Positions 33,831 through 43,550 of a DNA stretch of 64,000 bases are shown here, piece after piece. Positions within the stretch are counted from its first letter, which is position 1, and each line of letters opens with the position of its first letter. A program made the position numbers and the translations under genes. A model generated the notes under the pieces. The model made no database searches and was not told where the DNA came from. It was given only the letters and a program-made list of their open reading frames with translations. Source of the DNA: Bartonella sp. TP (lineage in GTDB: Bacteria > Pseudomonadota > Alphaproteobacteria > Rhizobiales > Rhizobiaceae); the NCBI RefSeq assembly GCF_030406085.1, contig NZ_CP129002.1:372001-436000 (forward strand), given 5' to 3'.

Positions 33831-35105
33831 CTACCATTTTTTTTCAAACTTTTGACGCAAAATCACCGCGATAAGATTCATCAAAATCAAAAATAACAGC
33901 AATAATATTATAGCTGCTGAAGTACGCTCTACAAAAGCACGTTGCATCTCGCCTGACCATATATAAATCTGCACTGGTAAAACTGTAGCCGGATCTAATG
34001 GCGTAACCGGGTAGCTAGCCACAAAAGCTACCATACCAATAAGCAGCAACGGCGCCGTTTGCCCCATCGCCTGAGCAATACCAATTATTGCACCAGTCAG
34101 AATTCCAGGCATGGCTAAAGGCAGGCAATGATGAAAGACCATTTGCGTTTTTGAAGCACCCAATGCCAAGGCCGCTGACCTTATAGAAGAAGGTATAGAG
34201 CGCAAAGCAGAGCGAGTAGATATAATTATAGTCGGCAGGGTTGTTAAACATAATACCAAGCCTCCAACCAAAGAAGAAGAGCGTGGCAACCCCATAAAAT
34301 TTATAAAAATCGAAAGACCCAATAAGCCAAAAACTATAGAAGGCACTGCAGCCAAATTATTTATATTAATTTCTAAAACATCGGTAAATTTATTTTTTGG
34401 CGCATATTCTGCCAAATAAATTGCGGCCCCTACCCCCAAAGGCAAAGCTAGCACTAAAACTATCAGCATTAGGTAAAGCGAACCGATAAAAGCCGTGGCC
34501 AGGCCTGCATTTTCTGCCCGGCTAGATGCCGTGCCTAGAAATAAATTTTTGTTAAAAATCTTATATATAACAGATTTTTCCTTCAACTGTCTAAGCCAAG
34601 CTAATTGTCTATCTGAAACTTTACGATCTGATTCTGGCACAGCCAAATTTATCTGACCCTTGTTGGCCGAATCAATATCAGCCGAAGCTAAAAATTCTAT
34701 TTTTCTTGTTGTACCTATAATAGCCGGATTCTCCGCCACCGCATTACGTAAAACTTTGCGCGAACTTGCGGAGTAAAACTTTTTTAAATCGGTTAAATTC
34801 TTCCTATCGTGCAAATCAATGTTAAGCTCTCGAGCCAAAGCTTGTCGCACTAACAGGGGATAATCTGCTAAAAAAAGCACCGTTTTATCCTCTTTTGCTT
34901 TATCTTGCGGATCTATAATGGATTTATCGAAATAAATCGGCAAGCAAATAGCCGTTTGTGCAAAGGCCGTATAACCTTTTGCAACTATAGAAAACATCAA
35001 CATTGCTAAAAAAGCTAAACTCACCCCTATAGCCAGCACACCGTAAATACGAAAGCGCTTTTCTGCTCGATAGCGCCGGCGCAATCCTATATCCCGCAAA
35101 CTCAT
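33831..35105 (-). CDS. pstA: Phosphate ABC transporter permease PstA
   Basis: 424 residues, long form. One N-terminal membrane helix and a periplasmic part of about 150 residues precede the usual five- or six-helix permease core, which has the EAA-like loop ALALGASKTQMVFHHCLPLAMPG contacting PstB. Overlaps the pstC stop by 4 bases. Confidence 0.93.
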   Translation of the reverse strand: MSLRDIGLRRRYRAEKRFRIYGVLAIGVSLAFLAMLMFSIVAKGYTAFAQTAICLPIYFDKSIIDPQDKAKEDKTVLFLADYPLLVRQALARELNIDLHDRKNLTDLKKFYSASSRKVLRNAVAENPAIIGTTRKIEFLASADIDSANKGQINLAVPESDRKVSDRQLAWLRQLKEKSVIYKIFNKNLFLGTASSRAENAGLATAFIGSLYLMLIVLVLALPLGVGAAIYLAEYAPKNKFTDVLEININNLAAVPSIVFGLLGLSIFINFMGLPRSSSLVGGLVLCLTTLPTIIISTRSALRSIPSSIRSAALALGASKTQMVFHHCLPLAMPGILTGAIIGIAQAMGQTAPLLLIGMVAFVASYPVTPLDPATVLPVQIYIWSGEMQRAFVERTSAAIILLLLFLILMNLIAVILRQKFEKKW

Positions 35106-36619
35106 TCATATTGCTCCCTATATTTACGTACTATGTATAGCGCAAATATATTCATTAACAAAGTAAATAGAAACAAAATCATGCCTAAAGCAAACGCCAC
35201 CAAGGTCTGTGGAGAATTAAATTCTAAATCTCCTGTAAGCTGGCTTACGATTTTTACCGTTATTGTAGTCATAGCCTGAAAAGGATTAAGCGTTAAGTTT
35301 GCCGATACACCAGCCGCCAAAACCACTATCATGGTTTCACCAATCGCCCTAGAAGCACTCAATAAAAGCGCGCCCACTATGCCTGGCAAAGCAGCAGGCA
35401 AAACAACTTTCTTGATCGTTTCCGACTTTGTCGCACCCAAGCCATAAGAACAATCTCGCAGGGCGTTCGGCACAGCATTTAAAATATCATCAGACAAAGA
35501 AGAAACAAAAGGTATAAGCATAATGCCAATAACCAGCCCAGCAGTAAAAACACTCTGCGCCAAAATAAAAGCCTTGCCACCATTCAGCAAAGCTGAAAAA
35601 TCACGTAAAAAAGGACCAATGGTAAAAGCTGCAAAAAAACCGTAAACAATAGTCGGTATACCAGCTAAAACCTCTAAAAGAGGCTTAACAATAGCTCGAA
35701 TAGAAAAGCTAGCATATTCCGACATATAAATCGCAGCAAATAACCCTATAGGCACCGCAACAAGCATTGCCACAAAGGCGATATATAAAGTGCCTAATAA
35801 CAAAGGCAGCAAGCCAAATTGGCCGGCACTATGCTCTGCCCCTGCAGCTGCAAAACGTGGATTCCATACGGTGCCAAACAAAAAATCAGCAATCGGCACA
35901 GATTTAAAAAAATTAAGCGTTTGAAAAAACAACGAAGCAACAATAGCAATGGTTGTAAAAATTGCCACAGCCGCTGTAATTTGCAAAGCCAAAACTATTA
36001 TTTGCTCTACCTTATTGCGAGCCCTAACCCAGCCCTTTGTTTGATATATACCGCAAGCACAGGCAAGCATAGCTACTGTCAAACTAATACCAGCTACTAC
36101 ACCGCTTAGCTTACGACTTAAACAATGATATTTATATGCCAATTTTGCTGTTAAATTATCTCCCTCCAAAGGCAAATTAATGCCTTTGCCAGCATAATAT
36201 TCACTTATATTGCTATATGGCAGATTTGCATAATCAGCAACAGCATGCGAGCTTTGCCGTACTTGTATCTCATCTAGTAAATTACCGTGGCGCAAAATGG
36301 TTTTTAACGTTGCCAAATTAGAGTCAAATTGCAGCGAAGAAGCTTTTGCCGTAGGCATTTGAGCGTAAAGCTCTTGTTTTGCGGTATTTATTACATATAA
36401 ATTAGCAAAAAATTGCAAAAGCAAATACGTGCCAAAGCCAAACAATAATACCAGCAAAAAGCCCCACCAGGCATAGTAGCTGGGTTGTGAGTGCAAGCTT
36501 CCCCCACGCTCTATCAAGCGCGCGCGCGCATAACACAAAATAAAAGCAGCAAACGCTATAATAAGTATAAAAATACTAACTAACCAAGGCAAGGCTGCCA
36601 TAAAATTTTCCATATTCAA
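35102..36619 (-). CDS. pstC: Phosphate ABC transporter permease PstC
   Basis: 505 residues, with a long N-terminal extension containing two additional membrane segments and an extracytoplasmic part, as in other Rhizobiales. The core carries the coupling loop DCSYGLGATKSETIKKVVLPAALPG. Pairs with PstA in the inner membrane. Begins 16 bases after pstS. Confidence 0.93.
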   Translation of the reverse strand: MNMENFMAALPWLVSIFILIIAFAAFILCYARARLIERGGSLHSQPSYYAWWGFLLVLLFGFGTYLLLQFFANLYVINTAKQELYAQMPTAKASSLQFDSNLATLKTILRHGNLLDEIQVRQSSHAVADYANLPYSNISEYYAGKGINLPLEGDNLTAKLAYKYHCLSRKLSGVVAGISLTVAMLACACGIYQTKGWVRARNKVEQIIVLALQITAAVAIFTTIAIVASLFFQTLNFFKSVPIADFLFGTVWNPRFAAAGAEHSAGQFGLLPLLLGTLYIAFVAMLVAVPIGLFAAIYMSEYASFSIRAIVKPLLEVLAGIPTIVYGFFAAFTIGPFLRDFSALLNGGKAFILAQSVFTAGLVIGIMLIPFVSSLSDDILNAVPNALRDCSYGLGATKSETIKKVVLPAALPGIVGALLLSASRAIGETMIVVLAAGVSANLTLNPFQAMTTITVKIVSQLTGDLEFNSPQTLVAFALGMILFLFTLLMNIFALYIVRKYREQYE

Positions 36620-36634
36620 AATTCACCCTGCAAG

Positions 36635-37699
36635 TCATTTAGCATTTTGTAAAATAACACCAGCAGCAAAAGCTTTTCGTTGCGCGACTCTTTGTTGCTT
36701 TGGTGCTGGCACTAAACCATAATCAACAACTTCGCCATCCTCCCCTATCATCGCTTCGGACAAGAAATAATCAACATATTCCTTCAAACCAGGTCTTATC
36801 GGCAAATGAGATTTTTTAACATAAAAATACAAAGGGCGAGATACAGAATACACACCGCTTGCGACTGACTGCGCGGTGGGCTTTATCTTATTAACGGTAG
36901 CTACGTCAAGTTTATCTGCATTACTTTCATAAAATGCAAGACCAAAAACCCCAACAGCGGTTTTATTAGCATCTAAACGCGCTAAAGTTTCAGAATAATC
37001 GCCATCTACATCTATAGCCTTGCCATCACGGCGTACCGCAACACAAGCGGTTTTTATAAACGCAGGAGACAAGCCCATCTTTGCCATAAGCGACGCAGCA
37101 CCGCTTGTTTTACAACCAGCCAATAATAATTTTTCTTCAAATACTTCACGCGTGCCATGCTTTTCGCCAGGAATATAGGTCTCTATTGGCCAGTTTGGCA
37201 AATTCTTATTAATTTCTTGCCAGCTATTAAAATTATTATCTATCAGCACACCATTTCTTACGACTTTAGCAGCAAGCGCTCTATAAACATCTGCTGCCTC
37301 TAGAGCCCAATTCGCAGAGGCATTTTTACTCGTCGCAAATACTATGCCGTCATAACCAAAGATAATTTGTTCTGTGTCGCGGACACCATCCGCGAAGCAG
37401 GCTTGTAATTCTGACGCATTCATAGGCCTGGAGGCATTCACAATGTCCAAGCTGTCCTCAGAATCAGAGCGACAAAATTCTTTAATACCAGAGCCACTAC
37501 CGCCAGATTCTACAACCGGAACCTTAAAATTGGGATAAATTTCATGAAACTCATCCGCTACTACTTTAGCATAGGGGAATACAGTCGAAGAACCTGAAAT
37601 TCGGATCTGCTCCGCGCCATAACTATACCCAGCAAAGCCAAAATAAAAAGCAAGGCAAGTAAAACACCAAAATAAAAATACAGCCCGAAGTTTTCTCAT
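36635..37699 (-). CDS. pstS: Phosphate-binding periplasmic protein PstS
   Basis: 354 residues with a signal peptide (residues 1-29). Phosphate-binding signatures: RISGSSTVFPY near the mature N-terminus, SGGSGSGIKEFC, and PGEKHGTREVFEEK. First gene of the operon. No PHO box could be recognised in the 43-base gap to gshB. Confidence 0.94.
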   Translation of the reverse strand: MRKLRAVFLFWCFTCLAFYFGFAGYSYGAEQIRISGSSTVFPYAKVVADEFHEIYPNFKVPVVESGGSGSGIKEFCRSDSEDSLDIVNASRPMNASELQACFADGVRDTEQIIFGYDGIVFATSKNASANWALEAADVYRALAAKVVRNGVLIDNNFNSWQEINKNLPNWPIETYIPGEKHGTREVFEEKLLLAGCKTSGAASLMAKMGLSPAFIKTACVAVRRDGKAIDVDGDYSETLARLDANKTAVGVFGLAFYESNADKLDVATVNKIKPTAQSVASGVYSVSRPLYFYVKKSHLPIRPGLKEYVDYFLSEAMIGEDGEVVDYGLVPAPKQQRVAQRKAFAAGVILQNAK

Positions 37700-37742
37700 T
37701 AAAACTTTCCTACTAGCTTAGGTTAAGCCATATATAGCATTA

Positions 37743-38696
37743 TTAACTATTACAATCAATGTTTGGCAGATCTTTTTCCGCTTTATCCCAAAATATTTTC
37801 GCGATATCTATGCCGCTAAATCGCTTAATCTCCCGAATACCAGTCGGCGAAGTAACATTAATTTCTGTAATTTTATCGCCAATAATATCTATTCCCGTTA
37901 AAAACAATCCTCGTTCGCGCAGCCATGGTGCTATATGCTCACATATTTCTCTTTCAGCAGTTGTGATAATAGAAGGATGAGCTTGACCGCCAACATGCAG
38001 ATTTGAACGAACTTCCCCCTGCGCAGCCACTCTCGTTATCGCCCCCACTGGTTCTCCATCAATTAGTATAATACGTTTATCGCCTTGTTCTATCGCAGGT
38101 AAATATTCCTGTACCATAAAAGGCTCGTTATAGTAGCTAGCAAATAGCTCAATCAATGAATGTAAATTTTTATCTTGCGCATCCATATAAAATACGCCAG
38201 CACCGCCATTACCATATAATGGTTTTATGATAATAGCCTTATGCGCTTTACGAAACTCTTCTACCTGCTTTACATCAGAGGTGATAATAGTCTCGGGCAT
38301 AAATTCACTAAATTGTAAAACAAATAATTTTTCCGGGCTATTACGTACCCAAAATGGATTATTCAGAACGCGCGTCTGCTTAGGCAAATGCTCTAACAAA
38401 TGCGTAGTAGTTATATAATTCATATTAAATGGTGGATCTTGGCGTAGCAATATAATATTCATCTTTGCTAAATCTAACTTGTGCTCAACACCTAGCTTAT
38501 AATGAGCGCCTGCTACATCATTTACCTCCAAAGAAGTTGCTTGCGCAAATAAATTTTTACCACATAACGTCAATTTATCCGGTGTATAATGATACAATTC
38601 ATAGCCTCGTTGCTGAGCTTCTAGCAATAAAGCAAAGCTTGTATCGCCCGCTATATTAATACCAGCTATATGATCCATTTGTATGGCTACTCGCAT
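37743..38696 (-). CDS. gshB: Glutathione synthetase
   Basis: ATP-grasp ligase joining gamma-glutamylcysteine and glycine. Begins MRVAIQMDHIAGINIAGDTS, as in the family. PPFNMNYITTTHLLE, the KPLYGNGGAGVF glycine-rich loop and INVTSPTGIREI near the end are all typical. 317 residues is normal. Confidence 0.96.
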   Translation of the reverse strand: MRVAIQMDHIAGINIAGDTSFALLLEAQQRGYELYHYTPDKLTLCGKNLFAQATSLEVNDVAGAHYKLGVEHKLDLAKMNIILLRQDPPFNMNYITTTHLLEHLPKQTRVLNNPFWVRNSPEKLFVLQFSEFMPETIITSDVKQVEEFRKAHKAIIIKPLYGNGGAGVFYMDAQDKNLHSLIELFASYYNEPFMVQEYLPAIEQGDKRIILIDGEPVGAITRVAAQGEVRSNLHVGGQAHPSIITTAEREICEHIAPWLRERGLFLTGIDIIGDKITEINVTSPTGIREIKRFSGIDIAKIFWDKAEKDLPNIDCNS

Positions 38697-38771
38697 AACG
38701 ACTCCTAATTTTTGCTCTAAATCATAATATGAGTTATGATAGCATAATTAAACAAATAAACTGATAATTTT

Positions 38772-39518
38772 ATGCATAATATAAACAAATTAAATAATGA
38801 AGAAATAGAGAGATATTCTCGTCAAATAATACTACCGCAAATCGGCGGAGCCGGGCAGCAAAAGTTAAAAGCTACTAAAATATTAATTATTGGCGCTGGT
38901 GGACTTGGCGCTCCAGTTTTGCAATATTTAAGCGCTGCTGGTATTGGCGAATTAGGCATAGTAGATGATGATTATGTAGAATTGTCTAATTTACAGCGGC
39001 AAATCATACATAGAACAGATAGCATAGGCCAAGCAAAGACCAAAAGCGCCTATGAAGCTATACAAAATCTAAATCCAAATACCAAGATAACCAATCACAG
39101 CTACCGCTTAGAATCTGGCAACGCCCAAGAATTATTTGCAGCTTACGATATTATAATAGACTGCTGTGACAATTTTGCGACACATTATTTAACAGCGGAT
39201 ACCGCACAAATAATGCACAAGCCTTGCATAAGCGGTGCAATCAATCAATTCGATGGCATGATAACAGTTTTAATGCCATATAAAGACCAAAATCCTTCAT
39301 ATCGCGATATTTTTCCTCAGATACCAGAAAATGCTATGCTACCAAACTGTGCTACAAACGGCGTAATCGGCGCCATAGCCGGAATTATAGGCTCCATGCA
39401 AGCTCTGGAAGGAATAAAGCTTGCAGCCGGAATAAAAAGTAACTTAATAGGCAAATTACTAATTTATTATGGGCTGCAAGCAATGTTTCAAACTATAAAT
39501 TATAGACGCAACTACTGA
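38772..39518 (+). CDS. MoeB/ThiF/HesA-like E1 adenylyltransferase
   Basis: 248 residues. Nucleotide-binding motif GAGGLGAPVLQYLSAAG, then DDDYVELSNLQRQIIH with the arginine and QAKTKSA typical of E1-like enzymes that adenylate a ubiquitin-like sulfur carrier (MoaD or ThiS). The first CxxC zinc pair (usually CYRCLF) reads SYRDIF, so zinc is probably absent; one later cysteine (LPNCATNGV) remains. Which carrier it serves is not decided here. It converges with yejF, overlapping by 7 bases. Confidence 0.85.
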   Translation: MHNINKLNNEEIERYSRQIILPQIGGAGQQKLKATKILIIGAGGLGAPVLQYLSAAGIGELGIVDDDYVELSNLQRQIIHRTDSIGQAKTKSAYEAIQNLNPNTKITNHSYRLESGNAQELFAAYDIIIDCCDNFATHYLTADTAQIMHKPCISGAINQFDGMITVLMPYKDQNPSYRDIFPQIPENAMLPNCATNGVIGAIAGIIGSMQALEGIKLAAGIKSNLIGKLLIYYGLQAMFQTINYRRNY

Positions 39519-41137
39519 TCTAAATCAGCCATATTATCTATTTTAGTTTCAAAAGCCGCCATTAACAGCGCCTTCGTATATTCAGATTTGGGATTGTTAA
39601 ATATTTCTTCTGCAGGACCATATTCTACCATATGGCCATGACGCATCACCATAACATAGTGGGCAAAAGACTTAACCACACGCAAATCATGGCTAATAAA
39701 CATATAGGTAAGATTATGATTACGCTGCAACTCTCTAAGTAGCTCAACTACTTGAGCTTGCACACTCATATCCAATGCCGAAGTTGGCTCATCAAGCAAC
39801 ACAAATTTAGGATTAAGAACCATGGCACGCGCTATAGCCACCCGCTGTCTTTGCCCGCCCGAAAATTCATGTGGATATCTATGACGAGCTTTAGGATCCA
39901 AATGAACCTCACGCAATGCGGTGATAACCTTATCATCTCGGTCATGATAAGACAAGCCCGGCTCATGAATCTTTAATCCTTCAGCTATAATATCGCCAAT
40001 AGACATACGCGGCGACAAAGCGCCGTAGGGATCTTGGAAAACAATTTGCATGTCCCGGCGTAATGGACGCATCCCCTTGAAACTAAATTTATGAAGCGGC
40101 TGGCCGTTATAAAAAATCTCTCCTGTAGAAGAAATCATACGCGTTAAAGCCAAGCCTAATGTAGTTTTGCCAGAACCAGACTCACCAACTACAGCCATAG
40201 TCTGCCCCTTATGCAGCTTAAGATCTATACCATCAACAGCTTTAACGTGAGATACTGTTTTTCTTAAAAAGCCCTTTTTAATTGGAAACCAAACTTTTAA
40301 ATTTTTAGTTTCCAAAACCACTGGCGCAGCAAGATCGGGTTTTGGAGCTTCACCCTTTGGTTCCGCACTTAGCAATTGCTTGGTATAAGGATGTTGAGGA
40401 TTTTCAAAAATCTCTTTGGTGTTACCAATCTCAACAATCTTTCCCTGTGTCATAACACAAACACGGTCTGCTATACCACGCACGATACCAAGATCATGCG
40501 TAATAAACAGCATGGACATGCCAGTGTCCTTTTTAATTTGCAATAATAACTGCAAAATTTGTGCTTGTATAGTAACGTCAAGAGCGGTAGTCGGTTCATC
40601 GGCTATCAACAATGCAGGATTATTCGCCAGGGCCAATGCTATCATAACTCTTTGCCTTTGTCCTCCGGAAAGCTCATGGGGAAAGCTTTTTAGACGCTTC
40701 TCAGGCTCGCGGATACCGACCTGTGCTAATAATTCCATAGTTTTAACACGGGCAGCGTTACCAGATAAACCCTGATGAATAGACAAAGTTTCTATAATCT
40801 GTTTTTCAATAGTATGCAAAGGATTCAGAGAAGTCATAGGCTCCTGAAAAATCATAGAAATATCATTACCACGAACGCTATGTAGCTGTTTATCGCTAGC
40901 GCATAACAAATCCTGGCCTTTAAATATGATTTGCCCAGAAGGATGTTGCACAGCTGGGTAAGAATGCAACTTTAAAATTGATAAAGCAGTTGCTGATTTG
41001 CCAGAGCCAGATTCCCCAACAAGTGCTACGGTTTCACCTTTTTGAATATCAAGAGAGATATGGTCTACAGCCATATTAGCTCTGCCCCCCTGATGGAACA
41101 TAACGGATAAATCTTTGATAGATAATAATGTACTCAT
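39512..41137 (-). CDS. yejF: Peptide ABC transporter, fused ATP-binding protein YejF
   Basis: 541 residues with two complete ATPase modules in one chain: Walker A GESGSGKSA near residue 41 and GESGSGKTT near residue 314, and two LSGGQRQRV/FSGGQRQRV signatures, each followed by its Walker B. The YejABEF system imports oligopeptides and microcin C. Its start overlaps the end of yejE by 4 bases. Confidence 0.92.
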   Translation of the reverse strand: MSTLLSIKDLSVMFHQGGRANMAVDHISLDIQKGETVALVGESGSGKSATALSILKLHSYPAVQHPSGQIIFKGQDLLCASDKQLHSVRGNDISMIFQEPMTSLNPLHTIEKQIIETLSIHQGLSGNAARVKTMELLAQVGIREPEKRLKSFPHELSGGQRQRVMIALALANNPALLIADEPTTALDVTIQAQILQLLLQIKKDTGMSMLFITHDLGIVRGIADRVCVMTQGKIVEIGNTKEIFENPQHPYTKQLLSAEPKGEAPKPDLAAPVVLETKNLKVWFPIKKGFLRKTVSHVKAVDGIDLKLHKGQTMAVVGESGSGKTTLGLALTRMISSTGEIFYNGQPLHKFSFKGMRPLRRDMQIVFQDPYGALSPRMSIGDIIAEGLKIHEPGLSYHDRDDKVITALREVHLDPKARHRYPHEFSGGQRQRVAIARAMVLNPKFVLLDEPTSALDMSVQAQVVELLRELQRNHNLTYMFISHDLRVVKSFAHYVMVMRHGHMVEYGPAEEIFNNPKSEYTKALLMAAFETKIDNMADLDQ

Positions 41138-42315
41138 TGAAAAGTCTTCCTTGGATCAAATGCGTCCCGAACTGCTTCACCGACAAAGGCTAACAAGGAC
41201 AACATTAAAGCAATAGCAACGAAAGCCGTTATACCAATCCATGGAGAGGTAAGGGCCCGCGCAGCTTGACGAATAATCTCTCCTAGCGATGCAGAACCAG
41301 GAGGCAAACCAAAGCCAAGATAGTCTAGCGAAGTAAGAATAGCGATTGATGAAGTTAACAAAAATGGTAAATAAGTTAACGTAGCAACCATAGCATTGGG
41401 CAGCAAATGCCGCGTAATAATAACCCAGTTAGAAGCGCCTAATGCGCGAGCTGCTGTTACATATTCAAAATTACGCGCTCTAAGAAATTCTGCACGTACT
41501 AGACCTACCATAACTATCCACTGAAAAGATACTAAAATAAATAATAAAATCCAAAAGCTTTGTGTAAAGATAGAAGCCATTACAATTATCAACAACAGCC
41601 CAGGAATGGCATACCAGATTTCGATCAATCGTTGCATTACCAAGTCTAACACTCCACCAAAATAACCCTGTATTGCCCCGGCAGCTACTCCTAATACAGC
41701 AGAGAAAAAAGTAACTAGCATAGTAAAGGCAAGGGATACTCTGAATCCGTACAGCACCCTGGTAAAAATATCCCTAGTTTGGTCGTCTGTACCAAGTAAA
41801 TGCCAATTAGCAAATCGGCAATCTTTATCAGCAACGCCCTTTTCATAAAGTTCACAAGTTTTTTCTCTTTTTTCTAACCAAAATGGCGGCGCAAGCGACC
41901 TGCTATAAGGAGAAATAGTATTATAAGAATAATGTACAGGAGGCCATACAGCCCAGCCATGCTGTTTTATCTCATTTTTAACGAATGGGTCCCGAAAATC
42001 TACGGTAGCTAATTTGCCACCAAATGTTGCATCTGGGTAATTAAACAATACCGGAAACATAAGATGCCCTTTATAGCTCGCCACGATTGGCCGGTCATTT
42101 GCTATAACGTCGGCAAAAATGGAAACAAGACACAAAAAAGCAAAAATCCATAAAGACCACCACCCACGTTTGTTTTGCTTAAATAACTTCCAACGTCTTT
42201 GGTTAAGTGGGGAGATTAAAGGACGACGCTTTATCGCTGCACTTGGCGTATTCATATTTGCTATAGTACTAGCGGCATCAGGAGCGGCCCCAGCTACAAT
42301 TGTGTCAATACTCAT
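41134..42315 (-). CDS. yejE: Peptide ABC transporter permease YejE
   Basis: 393 residues with an N-terminal cytoplasmic arm, one helix, a periplasmic part with PPVHYSYNTISPYSRSLAPP and five further helices containing the coupling loop AARALGASNWVIITRHLLPN. The DQTRDIFTRVLYG segment is typical of DppC/OppC/YejE proteins. Confidence 0.92.
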   Translation of the reverse strand: MSIDTIVAGAAPDAASTIANMNTPSAAIKRRPLISPLNQRRWKLFKQNKRGWWSLWIFAFLCLVSIFADVIANDRPIVASYKGHLMFPVLFNYPDATFGGKLATVDFRDPFVKNEIKQHGWAVWPPVHYSYNTISPYSRSLAPPFWLEKREKTCELYEKGVADKDCRFANWHLLGTDDQTRDIFTRVLYGFRVSLAFTMLVTFFSAVLGVAAGAIQGYFGGVLDLVMQRLIEIWYAIPGLLLIIVMASIFTQSFWILLFILVSFQWIVMVGLVRAEFLRARNFEYVTAARALGASNWVIITRHLLPNAMVATLTYLPFLLTSSIAILTSLDYLGFGLPPGSASLGEIIRQAARALTSPWIGITAFVAIALMLSLLAFVGEAVRDAFDPRKTFQ

Positions 42316-42390
42316 AATTATTAACTCCTGTTATATTAGTTACTGGGCAGCTTTTACTTTTATAGCAGCCCAAATCACAATGTGAATTAT

Positions 42391-43509
42391 TTAAACATCT
42401 CTTTTTTCGAAATCTATACGTGGATCTACCATTGCATAGGCAATATCTGAAACCAAATTGCACAACAATCCTAATATAGAAAAGATAAACAAGGACCCAA
42501 AAACCACTGGATAATCCCGCGTAATAACTGAATCATAACCAAGCAGGCCAATACCATTCAAGGAAAAAGTTGATTCAATTAAAATAGAGCCAGTAAAGAA
42601 GGCTGCAACAAAAGCATTAGGAAAACCAGCTATAACTACCAACATCGCGTTACGGAATACGTGCTTATAAAGAATATCACGCTCTGTAACGCCCTTAGCT
42701 CTGGCCGTTGTAACATATTGCTTACGTATTTCTTCTAGAAAACTATTCTTAGTCAAAAATGTCGTAGTTGCAAATCCAGAAACCACCATTGCTGTTAGCG
42801 GCAAAGCCAGATGCCATAAATAATCTAATATCTTGTGGGGCAAATTCATATCAGCAAAATTATCAGATACCATATGGGTAAGCGGAAACCAATTAAGTAC
42901 AGAACCACCAGAAAACAAAACTAGCAGCACCATGCTAAATAAAAAGGGTGGTATAGCATAGGCTATAATAATTACACTACTTGTCCAGGCATCAAAAGAC
43001 GAACCATTGCGCACGGCTTTTCTAATACCCAATGGTATAGCTATAAGGTAAGAAATCAATAATTGCCAAATCCCTAACGAAAGAGAAACCGGTAGCGCGT
43101 CAACTATCAAATGCAGCACCGACTCGCCACGGAAAAAAGAATTGCCAAAGTCAAAACGCAAATAATCCCAAAGCATTTTAAAATAACGCACTAGAGGTGG
43201 TTTATCAAAGCCAAACTGCTTTTTTAAATCCTCAATAAGCTTAGGATCCATTCCTTGTGAGGCACGATAGCTACTATCGGCGTCTTGAGTAACAGCACCA
43301 GCTTTTTCTGCCACTGTTTTTAATTTATGATGCGCAGCATCTGACAAAAGGTTACGGTTAGCCAATGAAGCACCACTAGACTGTATCCGGGCCATCATGG
43401 TTTCAACAGGACCGCCTGGCGTGAATTGAATAAGCAAAAACACAACAGTCATTATACCTATAAGGGTAGGCACAATAAGCAGCAACCGACGCAAAATATA
43501 GTGTCCCAT
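42391..43509 (-). CDS. yejB: Peptide ABC transporter permease YejB
   Basis: 372 residues, beginning MGHYILRRLLLIVPTLIGIM, followed by the long loop of YejB proteins and the core with coupling loop TARAKGVTERDILYKHVFRN. The terminal DPRIDFEKR segment is shared with the family. Lies between yejA and yejE. Confidence 0.92.
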   Translation of the reverse strand: MGHYILRRLLLIVPTLIGIMTVVFLLIQFTPGGPVETMMARIQSSGASLANRNLLSDAAHHKLKTVAEKAGAVTQDADSSYRASQGMDPKLIEDLKKQFGFDKPPLVRYFKMLWDYLRFDFGNSFFRGESVLHLIVDALPVSLSLGIWQLLISYLIAIPLGIRKAVRNGSSFDAWTSSVIIIAYAIPPFLFSMVLLVLFSGGSVLNWFPLTHMVSDNFADMNLPHKILDYLWHLALPLTAMVVSGFATTTFLTKNSFLEEIRKQYVTTARAKGVTERDILYKHVFRNAMLVVIAGFPNAFVAAFFTGSILIESTFSLNGIGLLGYDSVITRDYPVVFGSLFIFSILGLLCNLVSDIAYAMVDPRIDFEKRDV

Positions 43510-43550
43510 TATAAACTCCCTATCTCTTTTAACAATTTGAACATTACAAA

